From assembly GCA_018711185.1 (NCBI GenBank), contig DVIQ01000113.1, forward strand, positions 1-43,429: a stretch of DNA of 43,429 bases, written 5' to 3'. Source of the stretch: Candidatus Limivivens intestinipullorum (GTDB lineage Bacteria > Bacillota > Clostridia > Lachnospirales > Lachnospiraceae). The first letter of the stretch is position 1, and each line of letters begins with the position of its first letter. Shown here one piece after another: positions 24,412 through 32,541 of the stretch. The translations under genes and the position numbers were made by a program. The notes beneath the pieces are model-generated. The model was not told the origin of the DNA. It did not search any database and saw nothing but the letters and a program-made list of their open reading frames with translations.

Positions 24412-25347
24412 TTAAAAGATAAGGTAAGCCACCAGTGTGAGGGTCAGAAGGCTTGCCACCGTGGAAATCAGCACAATTCCCAGAGCATATCCCCCGTCCT
24501 TCTTTTTGGACTGGGCAAACATGGCGATGGTGGCCATGGTGGGGAGTCCGGCCACAATGGTCATGACGTTTACCATATCGGTATTGAGTACAATCCTGGA
24601 AGCTATGGCGTAATAGGCAAGGGGGAACAGGATCATTTTCACCGCTATGCCGATGTAGAGCTCCTTCTGACGGATAACCGGCTTCCAGTCGCAGAAAAAG
24701 AGGAGACCGCCCAGATAGATCAGAGACAGCGGCGTGGCTGTCCTGCCGATGGTGAGAAGGGCGTTCTCAATCATTGCCGGCGGATGGATGCCCGGTATCA
24801 GAAGAATAATGGACAGAAGAATCGCGCCCAGGGCCGGATTCACAAAGTTTTTCAGGCTGAAGGAAGCATTTTCCCCGGAGGGCGTGGTGAGATACAGCCC
24901 GTAGGTCCACAAAAGCCCCTGGTCCGCGATGCTCATAAGAGCCACATAGATGGCGCCCTGCTCCGGACTGATGCCCAGAATCAGAGGCAGGCCGATGAAC
25001 CCCACATTCCCGAAAATGAATACCGCCTGGAAGATCTGTCCGCGTTCTTTTGGCAGTCTAAGCAGCCTGGCCAGCAGGCCGAACAGGATGATCAAAAGCA
25101 GGTACATGACCAGCGACATGAGGAGAATAGGAAAGTCCGCGATGAGCTGGCTGCGCTGCGTTCCATTCATGGCGTTGGCAAAGATCAGAACCGGAAGAAG
25201 GATTTTCATTACAAGAGAGGAGAGGCCGTCCAGAAAACTCTTTGTGATAATCTTCAGGCGGGCGGCAAGGTAGCCGGTGAGCATCATCAGAAAAAAGGCC
25301 GCAAGCTGTTCAAAAATAAGTAAGAATGAGTTCATTTCGTGTACCAT
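24412..25347 (-). CDS. AEC-family (auxin efflux carrier-like) permease
   Basis: A 311-residue membrane protein with about ten helices. It has the AEC family pattern: GYLAARLKIITKSFLDGLS in the first helices, a central GNVGFIGLPLILGI motif near residue 111, and a C-terminal VAGLPTMATIAMFAQ motif. Bacterial members export or import small organic acids such as malate or malonate; specificity cannot be read here. The start at 25347 follows GGAAGGATCG; a second ATG four codons later is possible. It has its own promoter at 25377-25405. Confidence 0.88.
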   Translation of the reverse strand: MVHEMNSFLLIFEQLAAFFLMMLTGYLAARLKIITKSFLDGLSSLVMKILLPVLIFANAMNGTQRSQLIADFPILLMSLVMYLLLIILFGLLARLLRLPKERGQIFQAVFIFGNVGFIGLPLILGISPEQGAIYVALMSIADQGLLWTYGLYLTTPSGENASFSLKNFVNPALGAILLSIILLIPGIHPPAMIENALLTIGRTATPLSLIYLGGLLFFCDWKPVIRQKELYIGIAVKMILFPLAYYAIASRIVLNTDMVNVMTIVAGLPTMATIAMFAQSKKKDGGYALGIVLISTVASLLTLTLVAYLIF

Positions 25348-25376
25348 CGATCCTTCCTTTTTATATAAACGTATTT

Positions 25377-25405
25377 ATTATATCACTGATACGAAAAATG
25401 TCCAA
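25377..25405 (-). promoter_or_regulatory. Promoter of the AEC permease gene
   Basis: Minus strand: TATAAT (25377-25382) preceded by TTGGAC (25400-25405) with a 17-bp spacer, about 30 bp from the start codon. The -35 overlaps the T-run of the hsp20 terminator. Confidence 0.55.
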
Positions 25406-25434
25406 AAAAAAGTGCCGCAGGTTATGCGGCACTT
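25404..25434 (-). terminator. Intrinsic terminator of hsp20
   Basis: Minus strand: AAGTGCCGC-ATAACCT-GCGGCACTT followed by a run of T, about 25 bp after the hsp20 stop codon. Confidence 0.9.
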
Positions 25435-25459
25435 AAACAGGCTTTACAGCCAACGGTCA

Positions 25460-25921
25460 TCAGCCTTCGATGGCAATGGTCTTTTTGTTTTCTACAGCCT
25501 TTGCGTCTTTTTTGGGTATGCTCAGCTTCAGGATACCGTCCTCAAACTTCGCTTTTACATCTTCCTCCGTCACAGCGTCGCCTACATAGAAGCTTCTCTG
25601 CATCGTTCCGGTGTAACGCTCTTTGCGGATGTATTTGCCTTTCTTCGTTTCCTTATCCTTATCCAGACCCTTTGCGGCGGAAATGGTCAGGTAGCCGTCT
25701 TCCAGCTGAACGCTGATTTCATCCTTCTTAAAGCCGGGCAGGTCAATGTCCAGCTCGTAGCCGTCATCGTGCTCGCGGATATCGGTCTTCATGAGCTTCT
25801 TGGCATTCTTTCCATACAGCGGATTCTTCTTGCCCCAAAACTCTCTCTCAAATCTATCAAACGGGAAATCCATCCAATCATCATCAAATAAATTCTCACC
25901 AAAAATACTAGGCATCAACAT
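25460..25921 (-). CDS. hsp20: Small heat shock protein, Hsp20/alpha-crystallin family
   Basis: A 153-residue ATP-independent holdase chaperone. The alpha-crystallin domain covers about residues 45-145: ELDIDLPGFKKDEISVQLED and the signature FEDGILKLSIPKK. The N-terminal arm is MLMPSIFGENLFDDDWMDFP, and the C-terminal tail KKTIAIEG contains the IxI motif used for oligomer assembly. The start at 25921 follows AAAGGAGAATGTTTT; an in-frame extension to 26032 lacks a ribosome site. It is transcribed from a consensus promoter overlapped by a CIRCE operator (26082-26108), so it is under HrcA control. It has its own terminator. Confidence 0.95.
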   Translation of the reverse strand: MLMPSIFGENLFDDDWMDFPFDRFEREFWGKKNPLYGKNAKKLMKTDIREHDDGYELDIDLPGFKKDEISVQLEDGYLTISAAKGLDKDKETKKGKYIRKERYTGTMQRSFYVGDAVTEEDVKAKFEDGILKLSIPKKDAKAVENKKTIAIEG

Positions 25922-26065
25922 AAAACATTCTCCTTTCCATGCAGGCTTTTTGCCTGCCTTGTCGGAAAGCGTTTCAGGAAAAGCTCCCGCGCCATCCGGC
26001 GAATCTATGTGAGCCGCTTCGGTTGTTTCCAACCTTCTGTGGTTCTTTTTTTTTGTTCTATGTGT

Positions 26066-26094
26066 AATATAACACCTATTGTTAGCAATGTCAA
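26066..26094 (-). promoter_or_regulatory. Promoter of hsp20
   Basis: Minus strand: consensus TTGACA (26089-26094) and TATATT (26066-26071), spacer 17 bp. The -35 lies inside the CIRCE element. Confidence 0.85.
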
Positions 26095-26108
26095 GAGGCG
26101 AGTGCTAA
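26082..26108. promoter_or_regulatory. CIRCE operator (HrcA site)
   Basis: Plus strand TTAGCAATG-N9-GAGTGCTAA. The right arm is perfect and the left arm matches 6 of 9 against the consensus TTAGCACTC-N9-GAGTGCTAA. It overlaps the hsp20 -35, a position suited to repression by HrcA. Confidence 0.85.
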
Positions 26109-26147
26109 TTATTTTGTGAAAAAATTGTGAAATTTAGATTTCCCTTG

Positions 26148-26226
26148 ATTCCCGCGAGCAACGAGCCAAGCGGACATGCTTGCATGTCCATTTGGCGACT
26201 GCCGCGAGGGTCAAATACCCCGCAGC
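26148..26226 (-). repeat. GGACATGC palindromic repeat, copy 2
   Basis: Core GGACATGC-TT-GCATGTCC (26172-26189) is a perfect palindrome inside GCCAA/TTGGC arms. It is preceded by ATTCCCGCGAGCAACGAGCC and followed, after a shorter middle, by CAAATACCCCGCAGC as in copy 3. It lies just upstream of the hsp20 promoter. Confidence 0.8.
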
Positions 26227-26274
26227 ACTGCTGCGCAGCAAGTTTGATGCCCCGTAGCTTGCTGCGGGGTTTTT
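26218..26274 (+). terminator. Terminator-like hairpin with alternative pairing
   Basis: CCCCGCAGC (26218-26226) can pair with GCTGCGGGG (26261-26269) before TTTTT. Alternatively GCAGCAAG (26235-26242) pairs with CTTGCTGC (26258-26265), which blocks the first. No gene precedes it on the plus strand; it may simply end leftward or antisense transcripts. Confidence 0.5.
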
Positions 26275-26397
26275 GACTTTACGGGCTTTACGCTTATCAA
26301 AAGACGTTGAAGCAGCATTTGTGCAGATCTGTGAGCCGGATTGCATGGGATATTTTCGTGCGTGAGGTTATGTGCGGTAATTTTAAGATTGCTATAA

Positions 26398-26728
26398 TTA
26401 GGATTCAAGCAGATATGGTTTGAGCAGTTCTATCAGTTCATATACCTTAGTTCCGGGGGAAGAACTGGCGGGCGGTTTTCCCGCATTCATTTGCTCCAGT
26501 CTCTTTGCATTGGCGATGGCAATTTCCATGTAAGGTTTTAGTATATCATACATGTCCGGTCGTCCCTTGGCATACTCTCCGGCTCCGATACTTTTAAGCC
26601 ATTCCGTAAGTTTTGGCCAGTAGCTCTGTCTGTGAATATCGGAATGGAAATAGCTAAAATGCAGCAAATACCAAAGTTCGATGTATTGATTTGACCAAAT
26701 CGCTTTTTTTCAGAGGCTTCAAACTCAT
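26398..26728 (-). pseudogene. RloB-like partner gene, internally deleted
   Basis: An ATG at 26728 overlaps the ATPase stop (ATGA) and opens MSLKPLKKSDLVKS but ends after 24 codons. Shifted by frame, NQYIELWYLLHFSYFHSD and KVYELIELLKPYLLES match the C-terminal part of RloB-family proteins (pattern NPCFELWFLLHF). About 100 residues of the usual N-terminal region are missing. The RloB partner of the ATPase is thus non-functional here. Confidence 0.7.
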
Positions 26729-27933
26729 GACCAATCGCCCCCTGTCAACATGTTGGAAAGATAGGGATCTGCACCATACCGTCCTTCCAAATACTGCTTA
26801 TCGTATGCAGCTGTGTTGTTTACACGCTCGTTATCCTCTCGTCGGATTTCATACAGAGAATAAATCTCACTTTCATGCTTTTCATTTTCTGCGGCAAACC
26901 AGATTTCATCCCTGCGAAATACAGAATTCTTCATTGTTGTCATATCGTGGGAAGTAAATAAAAGCTGTGCGCCCTTTGTGTTGAGTTTCTTATTCTTGAA
27001 CAAAGCAATCACATACCGAAGCAGCTTTGGATGTAGCTTTGCATCCAGCTCATCTATAATCACCAGCCGCCCTTCCTGCAGTGCCAAAAGAATCACTGGA
27101 AGTGCTGCAATCAGCTTCTTTGTTCCATCTGACTCATCATCAAAACGCAGCTCGCAGAGCTTTCCATTCACAATCCGCTGTGTATACAGCTGCTTCTCTT
27201 CTTCATCAAAACGGTATCCCGTCATATCAATGCCCATGTCATTAAGGGCATAAATAATCCGTTCCCGTACCTTTTCATCCCGTGAGACCATGACCTGCCG
27301 GTCAACCACAGGATTCGCATAGCTGCGAATAATACAGGACTCAAACCAATTTTGAACCTCCGCAATAATTGGTATGTCATAATTAATTGCAAGAAAAGAA
27401 AGATAAGGCATTTTAGGATTTACGGATCGATTGATGCTTGCCTTATTGATCTTTGCGCCAAGAACAACCTCTGACCGCTCCCTTTCAAAAACGGTGCCTG
27501 TTCTTTTACCTCCAATTGCTCTCCAATATAGAGACTCTGAGACAATCTCATCATCTAGCAGAGCCAGATAGTAGCGATACTCATTTTTTCCCTGCCGAAA
27601 ATAAATTTCAAATTCTGTCGGCTGTGTTCTGGATTCCTCATCAAACAAAAAAGGCATACAGCTAACTCTATGCTGGATAATCACATGCTGTCTGCTCTTC
27701 TCAAGGTCATGAATCGGTTTTACCACAGTTGAAATCAGACAGGAAAGCGCAAGCAAAAGATTCGACTTGCCGCCGCCATTTGGCCCATAAATTACACCAA
27801 CTGGCAAAAGCGCGCTGCCCTTGTCACTTGTTAACAACGAATCTGAAAACTCAGGGATTGATGTTGCCTGAAAATCAAAAGTTGTCGCTGACTTATAAGA
27901 CTTATAATTTTCAAACGAAAACTGACAAAGCAT
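26725..27933 (-). CDS. AAA/ABC-type ATPase, RloA-like (COG1106)
   Basis: A 402-residue cytosolic ATPase of the OLD/RecF-like AAA_15/21 group. Walker A GPNGGGKSN is near residue 50, a degenerate signature region SDGTKKLIAALP near 270, Walker B RLVIIDELDAKLHPKLL near 291-307 and a switch histidine in LFTSHDMTTM near 328. The N-terminal FSFENYKSYKSATTFDF is typical. In lactococcal AbiL-like and Rlo loci such ATPases pair with a RloB-like protein in anti-phage defence. The overlapping downstream partner here is broken. A strong GGAGGG site precedes the ATG. The ATPase itself looks intact. Confidence 0.85.
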   Translation of the reverse strand: MLCQFSFENYKSYKSATTFDFQATSIPEFSDSLLTSDKGSALLPVGVIYGPNGGGKSNLLLALSCLISTVVKPIHDLEKSRQHVIIQHRVSCMPFLFDEESRTQPTEFEIYFRQGKNEYRYYLALLDDEIVSESLYWRAIGGKRTGTVFERERSEVVLGAKINKASINRSVNPKMPYLSFLAINYDIPIIAEVQNWFESCIIRSYANPVVDRQVMVSRDEKVRERIIYALNDMGIDMTGYRFDEEEKQLYTQRIVNGKLCELRFDDESDGTKKLIAALPVILLALQEGRLVIIDELDAKLHPKLLRYVIALFKNKKLNTKGAQLLFTSHDMTTMKNSVFRRDEIWFAAENEKHESEIYSLYEIRREDNERVNNTAAYDKQYLEGRYGADPYLSNMLTGGDWS

Positions 27934-28094
27934 GGTTGCTCCCTCCTTTTCTGTTTACGCTTTTATTATATAAGTATTCCATCTATAAGTCAATTTTTAT
28001 ACTGCATATTCGAAATAAAATTTTTGAAATCAAATTTATAATTCTTATTTTAGTTTTTTACCTGTTTTTAAATCTAACCGCAACGAACAAGAAA

Positions 28095-28137
28095 CGAGTG
28101 CTGATTTTTTGCGAAAAAATTGTGAAGCTTAGATCAG
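28095..28137 (+). repeat. Degenerate copy of the hsp20 CIRCE flank
   Basis: CGAGTGCTGATTTTTTGCGA, continuing through AAAAAATTGTGAAGCTTAGAT, parallels 26099-26139 (CGAGTGCTAATTATTTTGTGA and on). The CIRCE right arm is changed at one base and the left arm is not recognisable. No chaperone gene follows. Likely a decayed duplication. Confidence 0.6.
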
Positions 28138-28951
28138 CGGTTACAATATTTCTGCGTGTAAGGACACACTGCAAAGCAAAGCCCGCATAAATTCGTTTCA
28201 ATTCCGGTCGCCTGTTTCATTCTTTGGATCTGCGTCTTTTTGCAGTCTTCTTTGTGAAAAAGCGCTTCCCTGCCGGTTTCCGGCGTCCAGAGTTTTCCTG
28301 TGAGGGCTTTTGCGGGACAGCGGCTTACGCAGACCGTACAGTTGCCGCAATAGCTTTTTGTTACGGGCACATCAGAGGGAAGCGGCGCGTCCGTGAGCAG
28401 ACTGGAGAGACGGACGGCGCTTCCATATTCCCGCGTCACCAGCAGGCAATTTTTCCCGATCCAGCCCAAACCGGCACGGGTTGCCACTGTCTTGTGAGGA
28501 AGCGGCGTACGCCAGTATTCATTTGCTTTTACAACTTTTGTGGTGTTCGCCTGGGCATGGAATCCGTTTCCGGTCAGAAACTCTGCTCCCTTTGTGTAAC
28601 AGTTCAGCTCTGCTGAACCGTTACATGCAAAATCCATTTAAAATCGCCCACGGCGATGGGATTTTGCACTCTTGAATCATGTTCTTACGGTCTGCGCAGC
28701 ATGTGCGCAGACCTGGGCTGAACTTGTTGCCCCTTTGTGATAATTTCATCCAGCTGCGCGTTCAGAACATAATAAGTATCATAATATTCTTTCGTAGGCG
28801 CAGTCTGCAGATCACGGACAATATGCTTTGGCACAGGAATGGCTACGGAAATTCCGGTTCGCAGATTTCCCTGTACGATATCCGTCAAATCCGCAGCGCC
28901 GATAAGTTTTGCGCCAGATTCCCTTAACAGATGAAACAATTCAGCCTTCAT
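28134..28951 (-). pseudogene. QueG-like 4Fe-4S protein split by an insertion element
   Basis: An N-terminal piece (28951 down to about 28731: MKAELFHLLRESGAKLIGAA to QLDEIITKG) and a C-terminal piece (from about 28596: TKGAEFLTGNGFHAQ to 28134) are one gene, interrupted by a 134-bp element. Removing it and one 9-bp duplicate restores the frame as ITKG-AEFL. The C-terminal half has ferredoxin-like motifs CGNCTVCVSRCP and CGLCFAVCP, plus GLGWIGKN, as in epoxyqueuosine-reductase relatives. The intact protein would be about 223 residues, shorter than QueG proper. Substrate unknown. The interrupted gene should not make a full product. Confidence 0.88.
28597..28730 (+). mobile_element. Three-hairpin MITE-like element, full copy
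   Basis: Bounded by direct repeats CCCTTTGTG at 28588-28596 and 28731-28739 (8 or 9 bp, one base ambiguous). Ends are imperfect inverted repeats GTAACAGTTCAGC and GCAACAAGTTCAGC. Inside are three hairpins: AACAGTTCAGC/GCTGAACCGTT; GCAAAATCC...GGATTTTGC enclosing ATCGCC-CAC-GGCGAT; and TCTGCGCA-GCATG-TGCGCAGA. It has no coding capacity. Partial copies occur at 2916, 6774, 35293 and 36828. Confidence 0.9.
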
Positions 28952-29003
28952 GGAAGATTCCCCTCTTTTATTTTTGAAAATAGAATGTCCGTGCCTGTGC
29001 CTG

Positions 29004-31091
29004 TCAGCAAGTTCCGGTCAATGGCAGCAGTACCAGAGCCGCCACAGACCTGGCCGGCATCTGCAGTACCAGGTTTTCCGGTTCCAGGGAGGGCGAGAAG
29101 GGATCCGGATCAGCTGTATGGAACGCGGTTTTCCAGACAAAGCCCTCCGGCGGAGCCGGAAGCGTCTGGGTATGGGGCTCCCAGTGAGCGTTCACAGCCA
29201 GAAATACGGCGTCATCCTCCGTCTCCCGGCGCCCGCAGAACAGGATTCCAAGCTGATGGGCGTCCGCCCCGGCGGTGTCGTTCCAGGGAACACCGTGGTG
29301 CATGGAGATATCCGGCCAGCCGCAGGCGGCGGGAGCGCATGTGCCCCGCAGGACGGGATGGGCTTTGCGGAAGGCGATCATCCGGGAGACAAACGCAAAG
29401 AGATTCTGATTTTTGGTCAGATCCTCCCAGTTCAGCCAGGAAATTTCATTGTCCTGGCAGTACGGGTTGTTGTTCCCGAACTGGGAATTGCAAAATTCGT
29501 CCCCGGCCAGGAACATGGCCGCTCCTCTGCTGCAAAGAAGGACGGCGAAGGCATTTTTCCGCATCCGGTCCCGGAGCGCCAGAACCTGCGGATCATCCGT
29601 GGGGCCTTCCGCGCCGCAGTTCCAGCTGTAGTTGGCGTTGGAGCCGTCGGTGTTTCCGTAGCCGTTGGCCTCGTTGTGCTTATGGTTGTAGGCGTAGAGG
29701 TCGTGAAGGGTAAAGCCGTCGTGGCAGGTAATGAAATTTACCGAGGCGTTGATGCGTCTGCCGGGCGGATAGAGATCCGGGGAGCCGCAGATGCGCTGTA
29801 CGGCTGCCTGGGCAAAGCCCTCGTCCCCTTTCAGAAAGCAGCGGATGTCGTCCCGGTATTTGCCGTTCCACTCTGCCCAGCGGTTCCAGTCCGGAAAGGA
29901 GCCCACCTGATAAAGTCCTCCGGCGTCCCAGGCTTCCGCGATCAGCTTGACATGGCCCAGAATGGGGTCGTAGGCCAGGCTTTCCAGCAGAGGCGGCCGG
30001 GACAGGGGTCTTCCGTCCTCGCCGCGCCCCAGAATGGAAGCCAGATCGAAACGAAAGCCGTCCACCCGGTATTCCACCACCCAGTGGCGCAGACAGTCCA
30101 GAATAAACTGGCGTACAATGGGGTGATTGCAGTTCAGAGTATTTCCGACTCCGGAAAAGTTGTAATATTTTCCATCCGGAGTCAGCATATAGTAAATTTT
30201 GTTGTCGATTCCTTTAAAAGAGAAGAAGGGCCCTTGCTCATTCCCTTCTGCCGTGTGGTTCAGCACCACGTCCAGTATCACGTCAATGCCATTGGCGTTC
30301 AGGGTGCGGATGAGCTCCTTCAGCTCTGTCCCTTCCCGGTTGTATTCCACGGCAGCCGTATATCCCGTATTTGGCGCGAAAAAGCATACGGTATTGTATC
30401 CCCAGTAATTCAAAAGCTTTTTGCCGTCCACAATCCGCTCGTCGGCGTTTTCGTCAAATTCGAAAACCGGCATCAGCTCTACGGTGTTGATCCCCAGTTT
30501 CTTGAGGTAAGGGATTTTTTCCATTAGACCGGCAAAGGTGCCGGGATGCCGGACACCGGAGCTTGGATGGCGGGTAAAGCCCCGCACGTGCGCCTCATAG
30601 ATCACCATGTCCTGAAAGGGTACCTGGTGGTTCACGAATCCGCACCAGTCAAAGGCATCTTCAACCACACGGGCGTGATAGGAGCCGCCCGGGGAGGGGC
30701 GGCTTCCCCAGACGCTCTGGCCGGTAACGGCCTGAGCATAGGGATCCAGGAGAAAACGGGTTTTGTCAAAAAGAAGCCCGTGCTGCGGATCCCAGGGGCC
30801 GTCCATGCGGTAGGCGTATTCGATTTCGTCGATATCCAGATGAAAGACAATCATAGAATAGGTATAGCCGACCCGGCAGTCCTCCGGAAACGGAAGGACG
30901 GCAAAGGGCTCCCGCGCTTTTCGGTGAAACAGGCACAGCTCGCAGGACGTGGCATACATGGAATGGATGGTAAAACTGACGCCGCCCGGCACGGGGGTGG
31001 CGCCGTTTATACGGAAAAGTCCGGGGCGGACCTGAAAGCCGGAAACGCTTTCTGTGGCCGGTATTGGGCGAAGGGGTGCAAGCAGATCCAT
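29004..31091 (-). CDS. glgX: Glycogen debranching enzyme / isoamylase (GH13)
   Basis: A 695-residue cytosolic enzyme that hydrolyses alpha-1,6 branches in glycogen or limit dextrins. An N-terminal CBM48-like domain (about residues 18-110) is followed by the GH13 barrel. Conserved regions: DVVLNHT near 277, GFRFDLASIL with the nucleophile Asp near 350, LIAEAWDA with the acid/base Glu near 386, and FITCHDGFTLHD near 460. A C-terminal beta domain closes the protein. Length and order fit the GlgX/TreX group. A strong AGGAGG site precedes the ATG, 14 bp after the stop of the membrane protein gene, so they are cotranscribed. The symbol is by family likeness. Confidence 0.9.
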   Translation of the reverse strand: MDLLAPLRPIPATESVSGFQVRPGLFRINGATPVPGGVSFTIHSMYATSCELCLFHRKAREPFAVLPFPEDCRVGYTYSMIVFHLDIDEIEYAYRMDGPWDPQHGLLFDKTRFLLDPYAQAVTGQSVWGSRPSPGGSYHARVVEDAFDWCGFVNHQVPFQDMVIYEAHVRGFTRHPSSGVRHPGTFAGLMEKIPYLKKLGINTVELMPVFEFDENADERIVDGKKLLNYWGYNTVCFFAPNTGYTAAVEYNREGTELKELIRTLNANGIDVILDVVLNHTAEGNEQGPFFSFKGIDNKIYYMLTPDGKYYNFSGVGNTLNCNHPIVRQFILDCLRHWVVEYRVDGFRFDLASILGRGEDGRPLSRPPLLESLAYDPILGHVKLIAEAWDAGGLYQVGSFPDWNRWAEWNGKYRDDIRCFLKGDEGFAQAAVQRICGSPDLYPPGRRINASVNFITCHDGFTLHDLYAYNHKHNEANGYGNTDGSNANYSWNCGAEGPTDDPQVLALRDRMRKNAFAVLLCSRGAAMFLAGDEFCNSQFGNNNPYCQDNEISWLNWEDLTKNQNLFAFVSRMIAFRKAHPVLRGTCAPAACGWPDISMHHGVPWNDTAGADAHQLGILFCGRRETEDDAVFLAVNAHWEPHTQTLPAPPEGFVWKTAFHTADPDPFSPSLEPENLVLQMPARSVAALVLLPLTGTC

Positions 31092-31105
31092 AGAAAAACC
31101 TCCTG

Positions 31106-32353
31106 TCAGTCAAGACGGGCTTCTTCTTCCAGCCGTCTTTTGATATCTTGATAAAACGCGTTCTTTTTGCGCCGGGGCAGTTCCTTTTTTACCAGATCCA
31201 GATGCATGGCGGCCGTCTCTTTCTGTTCAAGGACCTGGTAATTCCGGTACTGGGTATAGTGGTATTGGAGATAATAAACGCCGCCGCGGCATTTTTGCCC
31301 CAGAAGGTTCCAGAGGGCGTCCGCGAATTGGGCCGAATCCCGGCTGGTGCCGTTGCGGCGCATATATGCTGCAAAATTCATATCCAAAAGGGACCAGTTA
31401 AGCTCTATAAACTGATCGAAACGCCGCTGATACGCGCACCAGAAGGCGGCCATGGGATCTTTTTCGGCCAGCTTGTTGATGCTTCGTATGGCCAGAAGCT
31501 CCCAGACAATGACAGCGGCCCAGCAGGCCAGGATCAGGGCCGCGGCCTGGACAATCAGTCCGGAGAGATCCAGCCTTTCCCGGTACATTTCCAGAAACCA
31601 CCATCCGGCAAGCAGGCCCAGAAGGAGAATGCGGATATAATCAAAAGCCCTGCGCCGCCGCATTTTTTTCTGAATCCACCGGGCGCTGGAGCGGTGCTCC
31701 TCCATGCGCCAGTGACCATTCAGGTAGTTCATCAGAGTTTCTTTTAAGGCCCGGTATTTTTTGCCCTTTTTTCGCTTTATGGCGCCGGAAAGCGCGTGTA
31801 CGCCCATCGAAATCAGAAAGCATGCCAGGCTGAAAAAGGCGAAGCTTCCATAGCGTATTTTTAAATCAAAACTCCAGGTGTTTTCCGTCCATGGCCAGCC
31901 GGTGAAACTGGACTGGGAGGCTGTGGAAGTGAGAAGGTACCCTTCATCCAGGTCAGCCCAGACTTCCGAGGAATATTCCCGCGTCCACCGGACCGCGTCC
32001 AGATCCTCTGTCAACGCTTCCTGGGGCTGCATCCGGGTACCCCGGGCTTTGAAGAGGATGGAAAGGCTGTCCTCGGAGGAACTGTAATTCGAAGTTTTTT
32101 CAAGCTCCGCCTGCAGAAGGGTTCCGTTTCCGAAAGGTTCCCAAGTGACGGATTGAATCAGATCCTCCCGGCTTCCGGTTACGGACAGGATCTCTCCGGG
32201 CACATAATAGCAAAGGCGGTATTGACCGGGCGCGGTAATGATCGAAAATGTGCGGCTGACACACAGCGGAGCCCGGATGCACAGGACGGTGAAAACCGCG
32301 ATAATGGCCGCTTGAGCCAGAAAGAAAAGAAAAAATTCCTTTTTGTGTTTCAT
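31106..32353 (-). CDS. Hypothetical membrane protein
   Basis: A 415-residue protein not recognised as a named family. A first membrane helix lies at about residues 8-28 and an extracytoplasmic region of about 140 residues follows (TFSIITAPGQYRLCYYVPGE to TGWPWTENTWSFD). Helices near 172-190, 243-257 and 268-290 come next, separated by a basic cytosolic loop (KRKKGKKYRALK, then KKMRRRRAF). A charged helical C-terminal tail ends the protein. It is the upstream gene of an operon with the debranching enzyme, but nothing in it shows a role in glycogen use. The ribosome site is weak (AGGA about 11 bp upstream). Confidence 0.75.
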   Translation of the reverse strand: MKHKKEFFLFFLAQAAIIAVFTVLCIRAPLCVSRTFSIITAPGQYRLCYYVPGEILSVTGSREDLIQSVTWEPFGNGTLLQAELEKTSNYSSSEDSLSILFKARGTRMQPQEALTEDLDAVRWTREYSSEVWADLDEGYLLTSTASQSSFTGWPWTENTWSFDLKIRYGSFAFFSLACFLISMGVHALSGAIKRKKGKKYRALKETLMNYLNGHWRMEEHRSSARWIQKKMRRRRAFDYIRILLLGLLAGWWFLEMYRERLDLSGLIVQAAALILACWAAVIVWELLAIRSINKLAEKDPMAAFWCAYQRRFDQFIELNWSLLDMNFAAYMRRNGTSRDSAQFADALWNLLGQKCRGGVYYLQYHYTQYRNYQVLEQKETAAMHLDLVKKELPRRKKNAFYQDIKRRLEEEARLD

Positions 32354-32442
32354 TTTATTTGAAATCCTTACTGAAAATCGGCGTGTCTGCGTTTGCGGCC
32401 TCTGCCTGGGGCGGAAAGAGCTGTCAGGCAGAGGGGGAAATT

Positions 32443-32541
32443 ATGAAATCAAAGTTATTTTATCATCGAATTATGGACGAAGTTTGTCAGAGCCGGGAAA
32501 CAAAATGTGGTTTACTGCCGTTAAGCAGTTCTCTCTTCTAG
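32443..32541 (+). CDS. Possible 32-residue small protein
   Basis: An ATG with a strong GAGGGGGAAATT site opens MKSKLFYHRIMDEVCQSRET and ends at 32541, overlapping the end of the convergent permease gene by 4 bp. A 9-bp hairpin (CTCTGCCTG/CAGGCAGAG) lies directly before the ribosome site. No homologue is recalled, so coding is uncertain. Confidence 0.25.
   Translation: MKSKLFYHRIMDEVCQSRETKCGLLPLSSSLF

Larger units (their letters stand above)
25922..26397. other. hsp20 control region and repeat block
   Basis: Holds the hsp20 leader, promoter, CIRCE operator, GGACATGC repeat copy 2 and a terminator-like pair of hairpins at 26218-26274. No gene is supported; short frames fall in the repeats. 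Confidence 0.7.

Noticed and set aside
26134..26408. 70- and 65-codon minus-strand frames
   Set aside because: They lie in the palindromic repeat and terminator block; similar frames appear at the other repeat copies simply because the repeats are alike.
28950..30527. 525-codon plus-strand open frame
   Set aside because: It is entirely antisense to the debranching enzyme gene, which has all GH13 motifs. The frame has no family features and arises from the codon bias of the real gene.
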